DNA from: Plantibacter elymi (nom. nud.)
GTDB lineage: Bacteria; Actinomycetota; Actinomycetes; Actinomycetales; Microbacteriaceae
Reading direction: 5' to 3'
Assembly: GCF_900177795.1 (NCBI RefSeq)
Contig: NZ_FXWJ01000003.1
Coordinates: 372,001-436,000 of the forward strand
Length of the DNA: 64,000 nucleotides
Shown: positions 35,929 through 43,340 of the stretch, piece after piece
How positions within the stretch are numbered: position 1 is the stretch's first letter
Layout of the letters: each line of letters starts with the position of its first letter
Position numbers and translations under genes: made by a program
Notes under the pieces: generated by a model
Seen by the model: only the letters and a program-made list of their open reading frames with translations
What the model was told of the DNA's origin: nothing
The model's database searches: none

Positions 35929-35955
35929 GGTGCGGCCCGGAGACCGGGCCGCACC
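35929..35955. terminator. Bidirectional terminator hairpin
   Basis: A perfect 12-bp stem (ggtgcggcccgg with ccgggccgcacc) around a three-base loop lies between the convergent mutase and PTS IIB genes, which suits termination from both sides. No long T-tract follows on either strand. Confidence 0.6.
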
Positions 35956-35957
35956 GG

Positions 35958-36230
35958 TCAGCCGATGGCGCGTTCGAGCTTCTCGGTGAGTTCGGCGAGG
36001 TCGAAGTAGTTGTCGATGACGACGATGTCGGCGAAGGTCTTGCCGATGCGGTCGACGAGCTCCGGCGAGGTCAGGATCACCTGGGCGTCGGCCGCGGTCG
36101 TGCCGAGGCTCTCGATGTCGCCGGCGACAACGTCGGCCTCGAGATCGAGGCGTTCGAGCGCGCGTTCCGCGTTGAGTTTGAGGATCGCCGAGGAGCCGAC
36201 CCCGGAGCCGCAGACGGCGACGATCTTCAT
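35958..36230 (-). CDS. PTS IIB component (ascorbate/galactitol-type)
   Basis: The 90-residue protein is a free-standing PTS IIB domain with the phospho-acceptor Cys7 in the loop VCGSGVGSS. The short P-loop-like fold and the length resemble UlaB/SgcB-type subunits. It should receive phosphate from the IIA protein encoded directly upstream (4-base overlap) and pass it to a sugar held by a membrane IIC. No IIC gene is present here: the next feature is a terminator and the convergent mutase. The sugar is unknown; the nucleoside-salvage context might suggest a pentose-related or regulatory role. Confidence 0.85.
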   Translation of the reverse strand: MKIVAVCGSGVGSSAILKLNAERALERLDLEADVVAGDIESLGTTAADAQVILTSPELVDRIGKTFADIVVIDNYFDLAELTEKLERAIG

Positions 36231-36694
36231 GAGGGGTCTCCGTTGGACAGGGGCGACGCGCCGAACACGGCCCGCACCTCGTCGAGCGTCGTGGCCGCTG
36301 CGAGCCGCGGGATGGCGGTCTCGTCGTTGAAGACGTTGGCGATCTCCGCCACCCAGCCCACGTGCGACTCGGCGGTGGTGACGGCGAGGCCGAGGACCAC
36401 CGACACGGGGTCGTTGTGGGGGTGGCCGAACCGTACCGGAGCAGCGAACGTCGCGACGACGAGGGCGTCGTCGTGGACGTCGGCACCCGGTCGGGCGTGC
36501 GCGAGCGCCAGGCCCGGCGCAATGACGACGTACGCGCCGAACTCCTCGACGACGTCGATCATCCGTTGCGTGTACGCGACGTCGGTCGCGCGGGTGTCGG
36601 ACAGCAGCGCTCCGGCTACGCGGATCGCCTCGCGCCAGTCGTCGGCATCGACGTGGAGCGCGACGCTGGCTTCGGACAGTTCTGGGAGTGGCAT
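36227..36694 (-). CDS. PTS IIA component (mannitol/fructose/ascorbate class)
   Basis: This 155-residue PTS IIA domain protein has the phospho-accepting His66 in the stretch APGLALAHARPG and the later PVRFGHPHNDPVSVVLGLAV block typical of the PF00359-type IIA fold. Phosphate would come from HPr and enzyme I (ptsI at 56-57.7 kb). The ATG at 36694 has only a weak gaag site, and a longer in-frame start exists further upstream but adds residues with no similarity. It is translationally coupled to the IIB gene and lies about 120 bases downstream of add, so it may belong to the nucleoside operon. Confidence 0.82.
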   Translation of the reverse strand: MPLPELSEASVALHVDADDWREAIRVAGALLSDTRATDVAYTQRMIDVVEEFGAYVVIAPGLALAHARPGADVHDDALVVATFAAPVRFGHPHNDPVSVVLGLAVTTAESHVGWVAEIANVFNDETAIPRLAAATTLDEVRAVFGASPLSNGDPS

Positions 36695-36814
36695 CGCTTC
36701 AATCAGAGGATCGGTCGACCCGAATGGATCGGAACCATCGTAACGCTCCGAGGCTGGAAGCCTGCCGCGCAGGTGTCGCCCAGGCGGTCGCCGGAACAGC
36801 ACCTGCCGACATCG

Positions 36815-37954
36815 TCAGTCCTCGTCGTCGTCGAGGAACTCGTCGAACGCCTCGCTGATGCGGTCCGCCAGGGCCTCGCGGAACTCCAGCGGCTGGAACG
36901 TCGCGGCCGCGGCGTTCAGCTGGAAGGTCTCCAGGTCGGTGAGGTCGTAGTCGAACGCCTCGGAGAGGAGCGTGAGCTCCTTCGTCAGGCTCGTGTCGCT
37001 CATCGTGCGGTTGTCGACGTTCACCGTGACGGCGAAGTCGAGCTGGTAGAGCAGGTCGAACGGGTGGTCCTCGAGCTCCTCACCCCAGGCCGCGATGGCG
37101 CCGGTCTGCAGATTCGACTGCGGGCTGAGTTCCAAGGGGATCTTGCGATCGCGGACCCACTCCGCGACGGGGCCGAGTGTGGCGTAGAGGGACTCGGCGT
37201 CGTCGCGCTCGATGAAGATGTCCTCGGCGATGCGGACACCGTGGCCGAGTCGCAGCGCACGGCCGTCGAGCAGGGCGCTCCGGATCGACTCGATGCCGTC
37301 GGCCTCCCCCGCGTGGACGGTGACCGGGAACAGCTCGGCCGCGAGGTAGTCGAAGGCCAGCCGCTGCTTGCTGGCGGGGAAGCCCGCCTCGGCGCCGGCG
37401 ATGTCGAACCCGACCACGCCGCGCTCGCGATGGCGCACGGCGAGCTCCGCGATCTCGAGGCCGCGGTCGGCATGTCGCATGGCCGTGATGAGCTGGCCGA
37501 TCTGGATGTCGGAGCCGGAGTGGGCGACATCCTTGATGCCCAGCTCGATGCCCTCCTGGACGGCCTCGACGACCGCGTCGAGGCTGAGGCCCCGGGTGAG
37601 GTGCTGCTCGGGAGCCCAACGCACCTCGCCGTAGATGACGCCGTCCGCAGCGAGGTCCTGGACGAACTCGCGCGCGATGCGGACGAGCCCCTCCTCGGTC
37701 TGCATGACCGCGGTGCTGAGGTCGAAGGTCTTCAGGTACTCGACGAGCGAGCCGGCGTTGCACTGCGTGTAGAACCAGTCGGCCAGGCCGTCGGGGTCCG
37801 TCACGGGGACGTCGACACCGTTCGCTTCGCCCAGCTCGATGATCGTGGCGGGCCGCACACCACCGTCGAGGTGGTCGTGGAGCGAGATCTTCGGGAGCGC
37901 GCGGAGGTCGACGCCGGAGAGGGGGGATTCGTCTGCAGAGGTCACGGGGTTCAC
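36815..37954 (-). CDS. add: Adenosine deaminase
   Basis: The 379-residue TIM-barrel enzyme hydrolyses adenosine or deoxyadenosine to (deoxy)inosine, feeding punA. Metal and catalytic residues are visible in SLHDHLDGGVRP, VHAGEADG (His and catalytic Glu), LRLGHGVRI, LSPQSNLQTG and TVNVDNRTMS. Two GTG starts compete; the one at 37954 is chosen because a ggag motif lies about eight bases upstream, while the one at 37945 has none. A palindrome belonging to the inserted nuclease module lies only 20 bases upstream, so expression of this gene and the PTS genes may depend on sequences inside that module. Confidence 0.93.
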   Translation of the reverse strand: MNPVTSADESPLSGVDLRALPKISLHDHLDGGVRPATIIELGEANGVDVPVTDPDGLADWFYTQCNAGSLVEYLKTFDLSTAVMQTEEGLVRIAREFVQDLAADGVIYGEVRWAPEQHLTRGLSLDAVVEAVQEGIELGIKDVAHSGSDIQIGQLITAMRHADRGLEIAELAVRHRERGVVGFDIAGAEAGFPASKQRLAFDYLAAELFPVTVHAGEADGIESIRSALLDGRALRLGHGVRIAEDIFIERDDAESLYATLGPVAEWVRDRKIPLELSPQSNLQTGAIAAWGEELEDHPFDLLYQLDFAVTVNVDNRTMSDTSLTKELTLLSEAFDYDLTDLETFQLNAAAATFQPLEFREALADRISEAFDEFLDDDED

Positions 37955-37973
37955 TGTACCGCTCCACCCCCTG

Positions 37974-38032
37974 CCGAGGTGAGGCACTTCGTCGCTTGCA
38001 AACGGCTTTAACGACGAACTGCTTCACCTCGG
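37974..38032. repeat. Palindrome A1 (downstream flank of nuclease-like gene A)
   Basis: Two 21-base arms (37974-37994 and 38012-38032) are complementary with two mismatches around a 17-base loop. The core is gaggtgaggcacttcgtcg against its near reverse complement. The right arm encodes the last residues of the nuclease-like protein, and its stop codon lies in the loop. A sister palindrome with the same loop length lies upstream of the gene at 38984-39036. Confidence 0.85.
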
Positions 38033-38925
38033 CCGGGACCGTGGAGGCGCGCCCGGATGCGCTCCGCCAGCGCCGACGGCCGGCGCAGGTCGTCGGCGGT
38101 CAGGCGCATCACCGTCCAGCCCTCGTGAGCCAGTTCCTCCGTGCGCGCGATGTCCTTCCGCCATTGCAACCGGTCGGTCCGGTGATGGTCTCCCTCGTAC
38201 TCGAGGACGAGACGCTGGTCACGGAACACCACATCGCCCCGGACCACTCGCCCGGAGCCGTGGAGGACGATCTCGGCGTTGTGTTCCGCTTTCGGGAGCG
38301 TCGACGCCTCGAGGATCAACCGGAGCTCGGTCTCCTTCGGCGACTGGCAGCGGTCATGCAACCGCGGGATCGCAGCCCGAAGGGCGACGACGCCACGACG
38401 CGACGGATACTCCGCGACGGCCGCCTGCAGTCGATCGACCGACGTTCGAGGCTCGAGGAACCAGAGGAGGGCGTCCCCGGCCGCGATCAGTGCCCGGAGC
38501 GGTATCACCGTCGCGAGATCGCACCAGGTCCGTTCGACACTGGTGACCGGGAGGCCGTCCAGGTCGACGACGTCCTCAGGAGCGAGGGTGTCGCGGTGCC
38601 CCACGACGCCCCGCCCCTCGCGTGCCCGGACACCGGCGGGCGACATGACATGCAGCGGGTCGTCCGGGCTCGTCGACCTGGGCGTCGGAATGCCGTGCAG
38701 GGCGGCGGCCGTCTGATGGCTGAAGGCTCCCCCGATCGGGAGAGCGCTCAGGTAGGCGACCGCCCGGTGGTACAGGTCAGCCGGGTAGCCCGGTGGCGTT
38801 CGGATCCCGTGGAAGGGAGCACCGAGCGCTGGGTTCCGGAGCTGGCGGGGAGTGAACCCGGCGCGCACTGCCGACTGAGCGGGCTTCGGCCCGGCCATGA
38901 TCGAGATCGAGGATCGGAAGGTCAT
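38008..38925 (-). CDS. AbiEi-like/DUF559 nuclease-type protein (copy A)
   Basis: The protein (305 residues from the ATG at 38925; the start is uncertain because its gaggg site touches the ATG) has two parts. The N-terminal region, with GFTPRQLRNPALGAPFHGIR and FSHQTAAALHGIPTP, resembles those of DUF559 proteins annotated with AbiEi-type antitoxin domains. The C-terminal Vsr/DUF559-like domain shows a possible PD-(D/E)xK set: Glu in SPKETELRL, Asp in VVRGDVVF and Glu in RLVLEYEGDHHR. Such genes are numerous and functionally obscure in Microbacteriaceae; toxin-antitoxin, defence or repeat-mobility roles are all unproven. It is inserted between deoA and add and framed by two palindromes. Confidence 0.7.
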   Translation of the reverse strand: MTFRSSISIMAGPKPAQSAVRAGFTPRQLRNPALGAPFHGIRTPPGYPADLYHRAVAYLSALPIGGAFSHQTAAALHGIPTPRSTSPDDPLHVMSPAGVRAREGRGVVGHRDTLAPEDVVDLDGLPVTSVERTWCDLATVIPLRALIAAGDALLWFLEPRTSVDRLQAAVAEYPSRRGVVALRAAIPRLHDRCQSPKETELRLILEASTLPKAEHNAEIVLHGSGRVVRGDVVFRDQRLVLEYEGDHHRTDRLQWRKDIARTEELAHEGWTVMRLTADDLRRPSALAERIRARLHGPGRGEAVRR

Positions 38926-38983
38926 CCCTCGATCGTGCCGCTGGCAGGAGCTTCCCCAGTCGTTCTCCACAGGTCGCGTACTC

Positions 38984-39036
38984 AGGTGAGGCAACTCGTC
39001 GTCCGGAAGGGCTCTGGGCGACGAATTGCCTCACCT
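38984..39036. repeat. Palindrome A2 (upstream flank of nuclease-like gene A)
   Basis: Arms aggtgaggcaactcgtcg (38984-39001) and cgacgaattgcctcacct (39019-39036) are complementary over 18 bases with one mismatch, around a 17-base loop. It ends eight bases before the deoA stop codon. Arm sequence and loop length match palindrome A1, so the pair frames the gene like the ends of a module. Confidence 0.85.
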
Positions 39037-39044
39037 CAACGGAC

Positions 39045-40337
39045 TCAGGCCTCGATGCGGGCCCGGACGATGGGGCCGCGGGGCGGGGCGGTGTCCTCGA
39101 TCGTGTAGGAGCCCTCGAGGGCCTCGAGCGCCCGCGGGAAGCGGGCCGCGTCGTCGGCGCTCAGGGTGAAGAGCGGCTGTCCGGCCCGGACCTCGTCGCC
39201 CGGCTTCGCGTGCAGGTCGATGCCCGCCGCGTGGATGACCGGGTCCTGCTGCCTGGCCCGCCCAGCACCGAGGCGCCAGGCCGCGATGCCGAACGGCAGT
39301 GCCTCCTGCGTCGCCAGCACGCCGTCGCGCGACGCCGTGACGACGTGGGTCTCCTTGGCGACCGGCAGCGGTGCGTCCGGGTCGCCGTCCTGTGCGCGGA
39401 TCATGCGCTTCCAGACGTCCATGGCCCGACCGTCCGCGAGGGCGCCCTCGACGTCCGCATCCGGCTGCCCGGCGAGGGTCAGCATCTCCCGCGCGAGGGC
39501 GAGGGTCAGCTCGACGACGTCCGCCGGACCGCCGCCGGCCAGGACCTCGACGGACTCGCGGACCTCGTTCGCGTTGCCGATCGCGAGGCCGAGCGGGACG
39601 TTCATGTCCGTCAACAGCGCGGTCGTCGCCACACCGGCGTCCGTCCCGAGCGCGACCATCGTGCGCGCCAGTTCCTCGGCGCGCTCGTAGTCCTGCATGA
39701 AGGCACCCGACCCGAACTTGACGTCGAGGACGAGCGCCCCGGTGCCTTCGGCGATCTTCTTCGACATGATGCTCGACGCGATGAGCGGGATCGCCTCGAC
39801 CGTGCCCGTCGTGTCGCGCAGGGCGTACAGGCGCTTGTCGGCCGGGGCGAGACCGGAGCCGGCGGCGCAGATGACCGCGCCGACGTCCGCCAGTTGCGCC
39901 ATCATCTCGTCGTTCGTCAGCGCCGCACGCCATCCCGGGATGCTCTCGAGCTTGTCGAGCGTCCCACCCGTGTGTCCGAGGCCGCGGCCCGACAGCTGTG
40001 GCACCGCGACGCCGAAGACGGCGACGAGCGGGGCGAGCGGCAGGGTGATCTTGTCGCCCACGCCGCCCGTCGAGTGCTTGTCCGAGGTCGGCTTGTCGAG
40101 CGATGCGAAGCTCATCCGCTCACCACTGGCGATCATCGCCATCGTGAGATCGCGGATCTCGCGCCGCTCCATGCCGTTCAGCAGGATCGCCATCGCCAGC
40201 GCCGACATCTGCTCGTCGGCGACGTAGCCGCGGGTGAACGCGTCAATCAGCCAGTCGATCTGCGGCGTCGACAGCTCGCCGCGGTCGCGCTTCGTGCGGA
40301 TGAGGTCGACGACGTCGAATGCTTCTACGGAACTCAT
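39045..40337 (-). CDS. deoA: Thymidine phosphorylase
   Basis: The 430-residue protein belongs to the pyrimidine-nucleoside phosphorylase family, splitting thymidine or (deoxy)uridine with phosphate. The motif LSGRGLGHTGGTLDKLESIPG is the family signature, SDKHSTGGVGDKITLPLAP binds phosphate, and the C-terminal domain with DLHAKPGDEVRAGQPLFTL is a barrel-sandwich fold as expected. Its ATG overlaps the stop of cdd by four bases, so deamination of cytidine and phosphorolysis of the resulting uridine are coupled genetically. Downstream, the inserted module A separates it from add. Confidence 0.94.
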   Translation of the reverse strand: MSSVEAFDVVDLIRTKRDRGELSTPQIDWLIDAFTRGYVADEQMSALAMAILLNGMERREIRDLTMAMIASGERMSFASLDKPTSDKHSTGGVGDKITLPLAPLVAVFGVAVPQLSGRGLGHTGGTLDKLESIPGWRAALTNDEMMAQLADVGAVICAAGSGLAPADKRLYALRDTTGTVEAIPLIASSIMSKKIAEGTGALVLDVKFGSGAFMQDYERAEELARTMVALGTDAGVATTALLTDMNVPLGLAIGNANEVRESVEVLAGGGPADVVELTLALAREMLTLAGQPDADVEGALADGRAMDVWKRMIRAQDGDPDAPLPVAKETHVVTASRDGVLATQEALPFGIAAWRLGAGRARQQDPVIHAAGIDLHAKPGDEVRAGQPLFTLSADDAARFPRALEALEGSYTIEDTAPPRGPIVRARIEA

Positions 40338-40753
40338 GCGTGGTACTCCTCGAGTTGACGTGGTCCGAAGGCGTCCGGCAGGACCTCGTCGATGGTGCGG
40401 ATGCCGGAGACGGTGTCGAGCAGCATGCCCGCCGTCGAGTGTTCGTACAGCAGCTGTCGGCAGCGGCCGCACGGCATGAGGCGTTCGCCCTTGCCGTCGA
40501 CGCAGGCGAACGCCACGAGGCGTCCTCCGCCCGACATGTGGAGGGCGGAGACGAGCGCGCACTCCGCGCACAGCGTCAGGCCGTAGCTGGCGTTCTCGAC
40601 GTTGCAGCCGGAGATGATCCGGCCGTCGTCGACGAGAGCAGCCGCGCCGACCGGGAACCGGCTGTAGGGCACGTAGGCGTGACCCATCGCCTCCCGGGCC
40701 GCGGTGTGCAGCGCCTCCCAGTCGACGGGTGGCGTGGTCGTCGTGTCGCTCAC
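40334..40753 (-). CDS. cdd: Cytidine deaminase
   Basis: The 139-residue tetrameric-type deaminase converts cytidine or deoxycytidine to (deoxy)uridine. Zinc ligands and the catalytic glutamate are visible: CNVENASYGLTLCAECAL supplies the Cys-Ala-Glu block and MPCGRCRQLLYEH gives the PCxxC pair. YVPYSRFPVGAAALV near the N terminus binds substrate. The GTG at 40753 begins three bases after the permease stop codon ends upstream, so the gene is in the transporter operon, and its stop overlaps deoA. Confidence 0.94.
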   Translation of the reverse strand: MSDTTTTPPVDWEALHTAAREAMGHAYVPYSRFPVGAAALVDDGRIISGCNVENASYGLTLCAECALVSALHMSGGGRLVAFACVDGKGERLMPCGRCRQLLYEHSTAGMLLDTVSGIRTIDEVLPDAFGPRQLEEYHA

Positions 40754-40755
40754 GG

Positions 40756-42057
40756 TCAGCCCTTCACGTAGGGCTTGCCGGCGGCCGCCGGTCCGCGGGA
40801 GACGCCCACGAGCCCGGCGACCGCGAAGATGGTCACCACGTACGGCAGCATGAGCATGAACGCGCTCGGCACCGGGGAGCCGATGGCACTCAACGCGAAC
40901 TGGAGGTTCTGCGTGAAGCCGAACAGCAGCGCGGCGAGGGTCGCCTTGAGCGGGTCCCAACGTCCGAAGATGACCGCCGCGAGCGCGATGTAGCCGGCAC
41001 CCGCCGTCATCTCCTTGTTGAACGCACCGACCGAGCCCAGGGTGAAGTACGCCCCACCGAGGCCGACGATCGCGCCCGCGAGCGCCACGTTCCAGAAGCG
41101 CGTCCGGTTCACGTTGATGCCGACGGTGTCGGCCGCCTGCGGGTGCTCACCCACGGCGCGGAGGCGGAGGCCCCAGCGCGTGTAGAACAGGCAGAAGAAC
41201 ACGACGGCCACGGCGATGTACATCAGGTAGATGATGATCGTCTGGCGGAACAGCACGGGCCCGATGAGCGGGATCTCGCTGAGGATCGGGATGTTGATCC
41301 GGGGGAACTTCGGCGGGCTGTTGAAGAGCGCCTCGTTCTTCGTGAGCACCTGCGAGTACAGGAAGCTCGTGAGTCCGACGACGAGGACGTTCAGCACGAC
41401 ACCGACGATGACCTGGTCGACGAGGTACTTGATCGAGAACGCCGCGAGCAGGAAGCTCACCAGCGTGCCGGCGATCATTGCCGCGACGAGCCCGAGGAAG
41501 GCGTTCCCCGTCACCGAGGCGACGAAGGCGGACGAGAACGCGCCCGCGAGCAGCTGGCCCTCGATCGCGATGTTCACGACGCCGACCCGCTCGGAGATGA
41601 CGCCGCCGAGCGCACCGAAGATGAGCGGGACGCTCAGGGCGACGGTGCCGAGCAGGAGCCCGGTGATCGGGATCGCCTTGCCCGCGGCTGCCCACGACAG
41701 GAACCCGACCATGAACAGCACGCCGAACACGGTGATGAGCCAGAGTGGGACCTTCTTGCCCGTCGTGACGAGGTACGCGCTCAGCGCGGCCACGGCGGCG
41801 AGCAGGATCGTGACGACGATGCCGGTGATCGTCGACGGGAGCACCACCGTCGGCAGCTGGATGACGTCGCCGTCGCTCGAGAGCCGGAAGGTGCTGTTGC
41901 CGTCGCGGTGCCAGATGACGAAGAGCAGGAACGCGATGACGGTGAAGATCCCGAACGCGATCGGGGCCTTCCAGCTCCGGACGACGACCGTCTCGAGGAC
42001 GATCGGGGCGTCGGGAGCCGGCTGCGGCGTCTGCTTGTCGAGCGTGAATCCACTCAT
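40756..42057 (-). CDS. Nucleoside ABC transporter permease 2
   Basis: The 433-residue protein is a BPD-type-2 permease (NupQ/YufQ-like) with about ten hydrophobic helices and the permease signature GLRLRAVGEHPQAADTVGIN, which forms the coupling loop to the ATPase. A long N-terminal extension with two or three helices precedes the family core, which begins near GGVISERVGVVNIAIEGQ. Its ATG overlaps the stop of the partner permease by four bases. Together with the lipoprotein, ATPase and first permease it forms an importer whose gene neighbours identify nucleosides as substrate. Confidence 0.88.
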   Translation of the reverse strand: MSGFTLDKQTPQPAPDAPIVLETVVVRSWKAPIAFGIFTVIAFLLFVIWHRDGNSTFRLSSDGDVIQLPTVVLPSTITGIVVTILLAAVAALSAYLVTTGKKVPLWLITVFGVLFMVGFLSWAAAGKAIPITGLLLGTVALSVPLIFGALGGVISERVGVVNIAIEGQLLAGAFSSAFVASVTGNAFLGLVAAMIAGTLVSFLLAAFSIKYLVDQVIVGVVLNVLVVGLTSFLYSQVLTKNEALFNSPPKFPRINIPILSEIPLIGPVLFRQTIIIYLMYIAVAVVFFCLFYTRWGLRLRAVGEHPQAADTVGINVNRTRFWNVALAGAIVGLGGAYFTLGSVGAFNKEMTAGAGYIALAAVIFGRWDPLKATLAALLFGFTQNLQFALSAIGSPVPSAFMLMLPYVVTIFAVAGLVGVSRGPAAAGKPYVKG

Positions 42058-43340
42058 GCGGACACCTCCTTCTTGGCGGAGCGACGCGTTCGGCGCGTCG
42101 AACCGTCGGGCTTCGGCAGGAAGAAGATCGCCCGCACGAGCGGCGGAGCCGCGATGAACAGCACGATGAGTGCCTGGAGGACGAGCACGATGTCGATCGG
42201 CACGTTGACGCCCTGGGTGGCCTGCATGGAGTACCCACCGGCCTTCAGCGCACCGAACAGGATGCCGGCGATGAGGATGCCGCCCGGCCGACTGCGTCCG
42301 AGGAGCGCTACGGTGATGGCGTCGAAGCCGATGCCGGCGTCGATGCCGTTGTCGAACCCGGAGGTCACCGTACCGAGCACCTGCGAGACGCCGGCGAGAC
42401 CGATGAGCCCGCCGGACAGGAGCATCGCGTACACGTAGGTGTTCTTGACGTCGATACCCGCGACGCGCGCGGCGTTCGGGTTCTCACCCACCGCTCGGAA
42501 GCGGAACCCGATCGAGGACCGGCTGAACAGCCACCAGACGAACACGACCGCGAGGATCGCGATGAGGAAGCCGGCGTGCAGGTTGTAGCGGTCGCCGAGG
42601 AGCTTCGGCAGCACCGAGTTCGGCGCCATCGCGGCACTCTTCGGCACATTGGAGCCGGGAGCCTGCAGGAGCCCCTGGGTCGAGAGCATGAAGGTGATGA
42701 GGTAGAACGCGACGTAGTTGAGCATGATCGTGATGATCACCTCGTGCGCGCCGGTGCGGGCCTTCAGGACACCGACGATGCCGCCCCAGAACGCGCCACC
42801 GATGATGCCGGCGGCGATCGCGACGAGCAGGTGCACCACGGGCGGGAGGTCGAGCGTGAAGCCGACCCATCCGGCGCAGGCGGCGGCGATGAGCATCTGA
42901 CCGCGCCCACCGATGTTGAACATGCCGACCCGGAACGCCAGACCGACACCGAGTCCGGCGAGGATCAGCGGAGTCGCGAAGGTCAGCGTCTCCGTCAGCG
43001 GGCGGATGCCGTTCAGGAAGTCGGGGCGCTTGAAGTTGTAGATCGACCCCTGGAAGAGCGCTCCGTACGCACCGGTCGCCGACTGCCAGACCGCCGCGAT
43101 GGTGTCGCCCGGGCGGGCGAAGAAATACCCGGCGGCGGTGTGGACCTTCGGATCGGTCAGCGCGATGAGGATCGCACCGACGACCATCGCCAGGACGACG
43201 GCGAGGATCGAGATGACGATGCTCGAGTTGAGGATCTCGGCGAGCACCTTGTTCGAGCGCGGCTGGGTCGTGTCGGGCTTCGCCTCACCCGGTGCCACCG
43301 GCTGGACCGTTCCGGGCGGGGTGTGGGACGTCTCGCTCAT
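42054..43340 (-). CDS. Nucleoside ABC transporter permease 1
   Basis: This 428-residue NupP/YufP-like permease has about nine hydrophobic helices, an NIGGRGQMLIAAACAGW motif in the family core and the ATPase-coupling loop GFRFRAVGENPNAARVAGID. Large periplasmic loops typical of this subfamily are seen near the N terminus (FFARPGDTIAAVW) and in the middle. The ATG overlaps the ATPase stop by four bases; the stop overlaps permease 2. It is almost certainly obligate partner of permease 2. Confidence 0.88.
   Translation of the reverse strand: MSETSHTPPGTVQPVAPGEAKPDTTQPRSNKVLAEILNSSIVISILAVVLAMVVGAILIALTDPKVHTAAGYFFARPGDTIAAVWQSATGAYGALFQGSIYNFKRPDFLNGIRPLTETLTFATPLILAGLGVGLAFRVGMFNIGGRGQMLIAAACAGWVGFTLDLPPVVHLLVAIAAGIIGGAFWGGIVGVLKARTGAHEVIITIMLNYVAFYLITFMLSTQGLLQAPGSNVPKSAAMAPNSVLPKLLGDRYNLHAGFLIAILAVVFVWWLFSRSSIGFRFRAVGENPNAARVAGIDVKNTYVYAMLLSGGLIGLAGVSQVLGTVTSGFDNGIDAGIGFDAITVALLGRSRPGGILIAGILFGALKAGGYSMQATQGVNVPIDIVLVLQALIVLFIAAPPLVRAIFFLPKPDGSTRRTRRSAKKEVSA

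Noticed and set aside
34198-36802. Long plus-strand frame continuing past the mutase through the PTS genes
   Set aside because: It is out of frame with the clear mutase motifs and antisense to the PTS IIA/IIB genes; the translation is Arg-rich shadow sequence.
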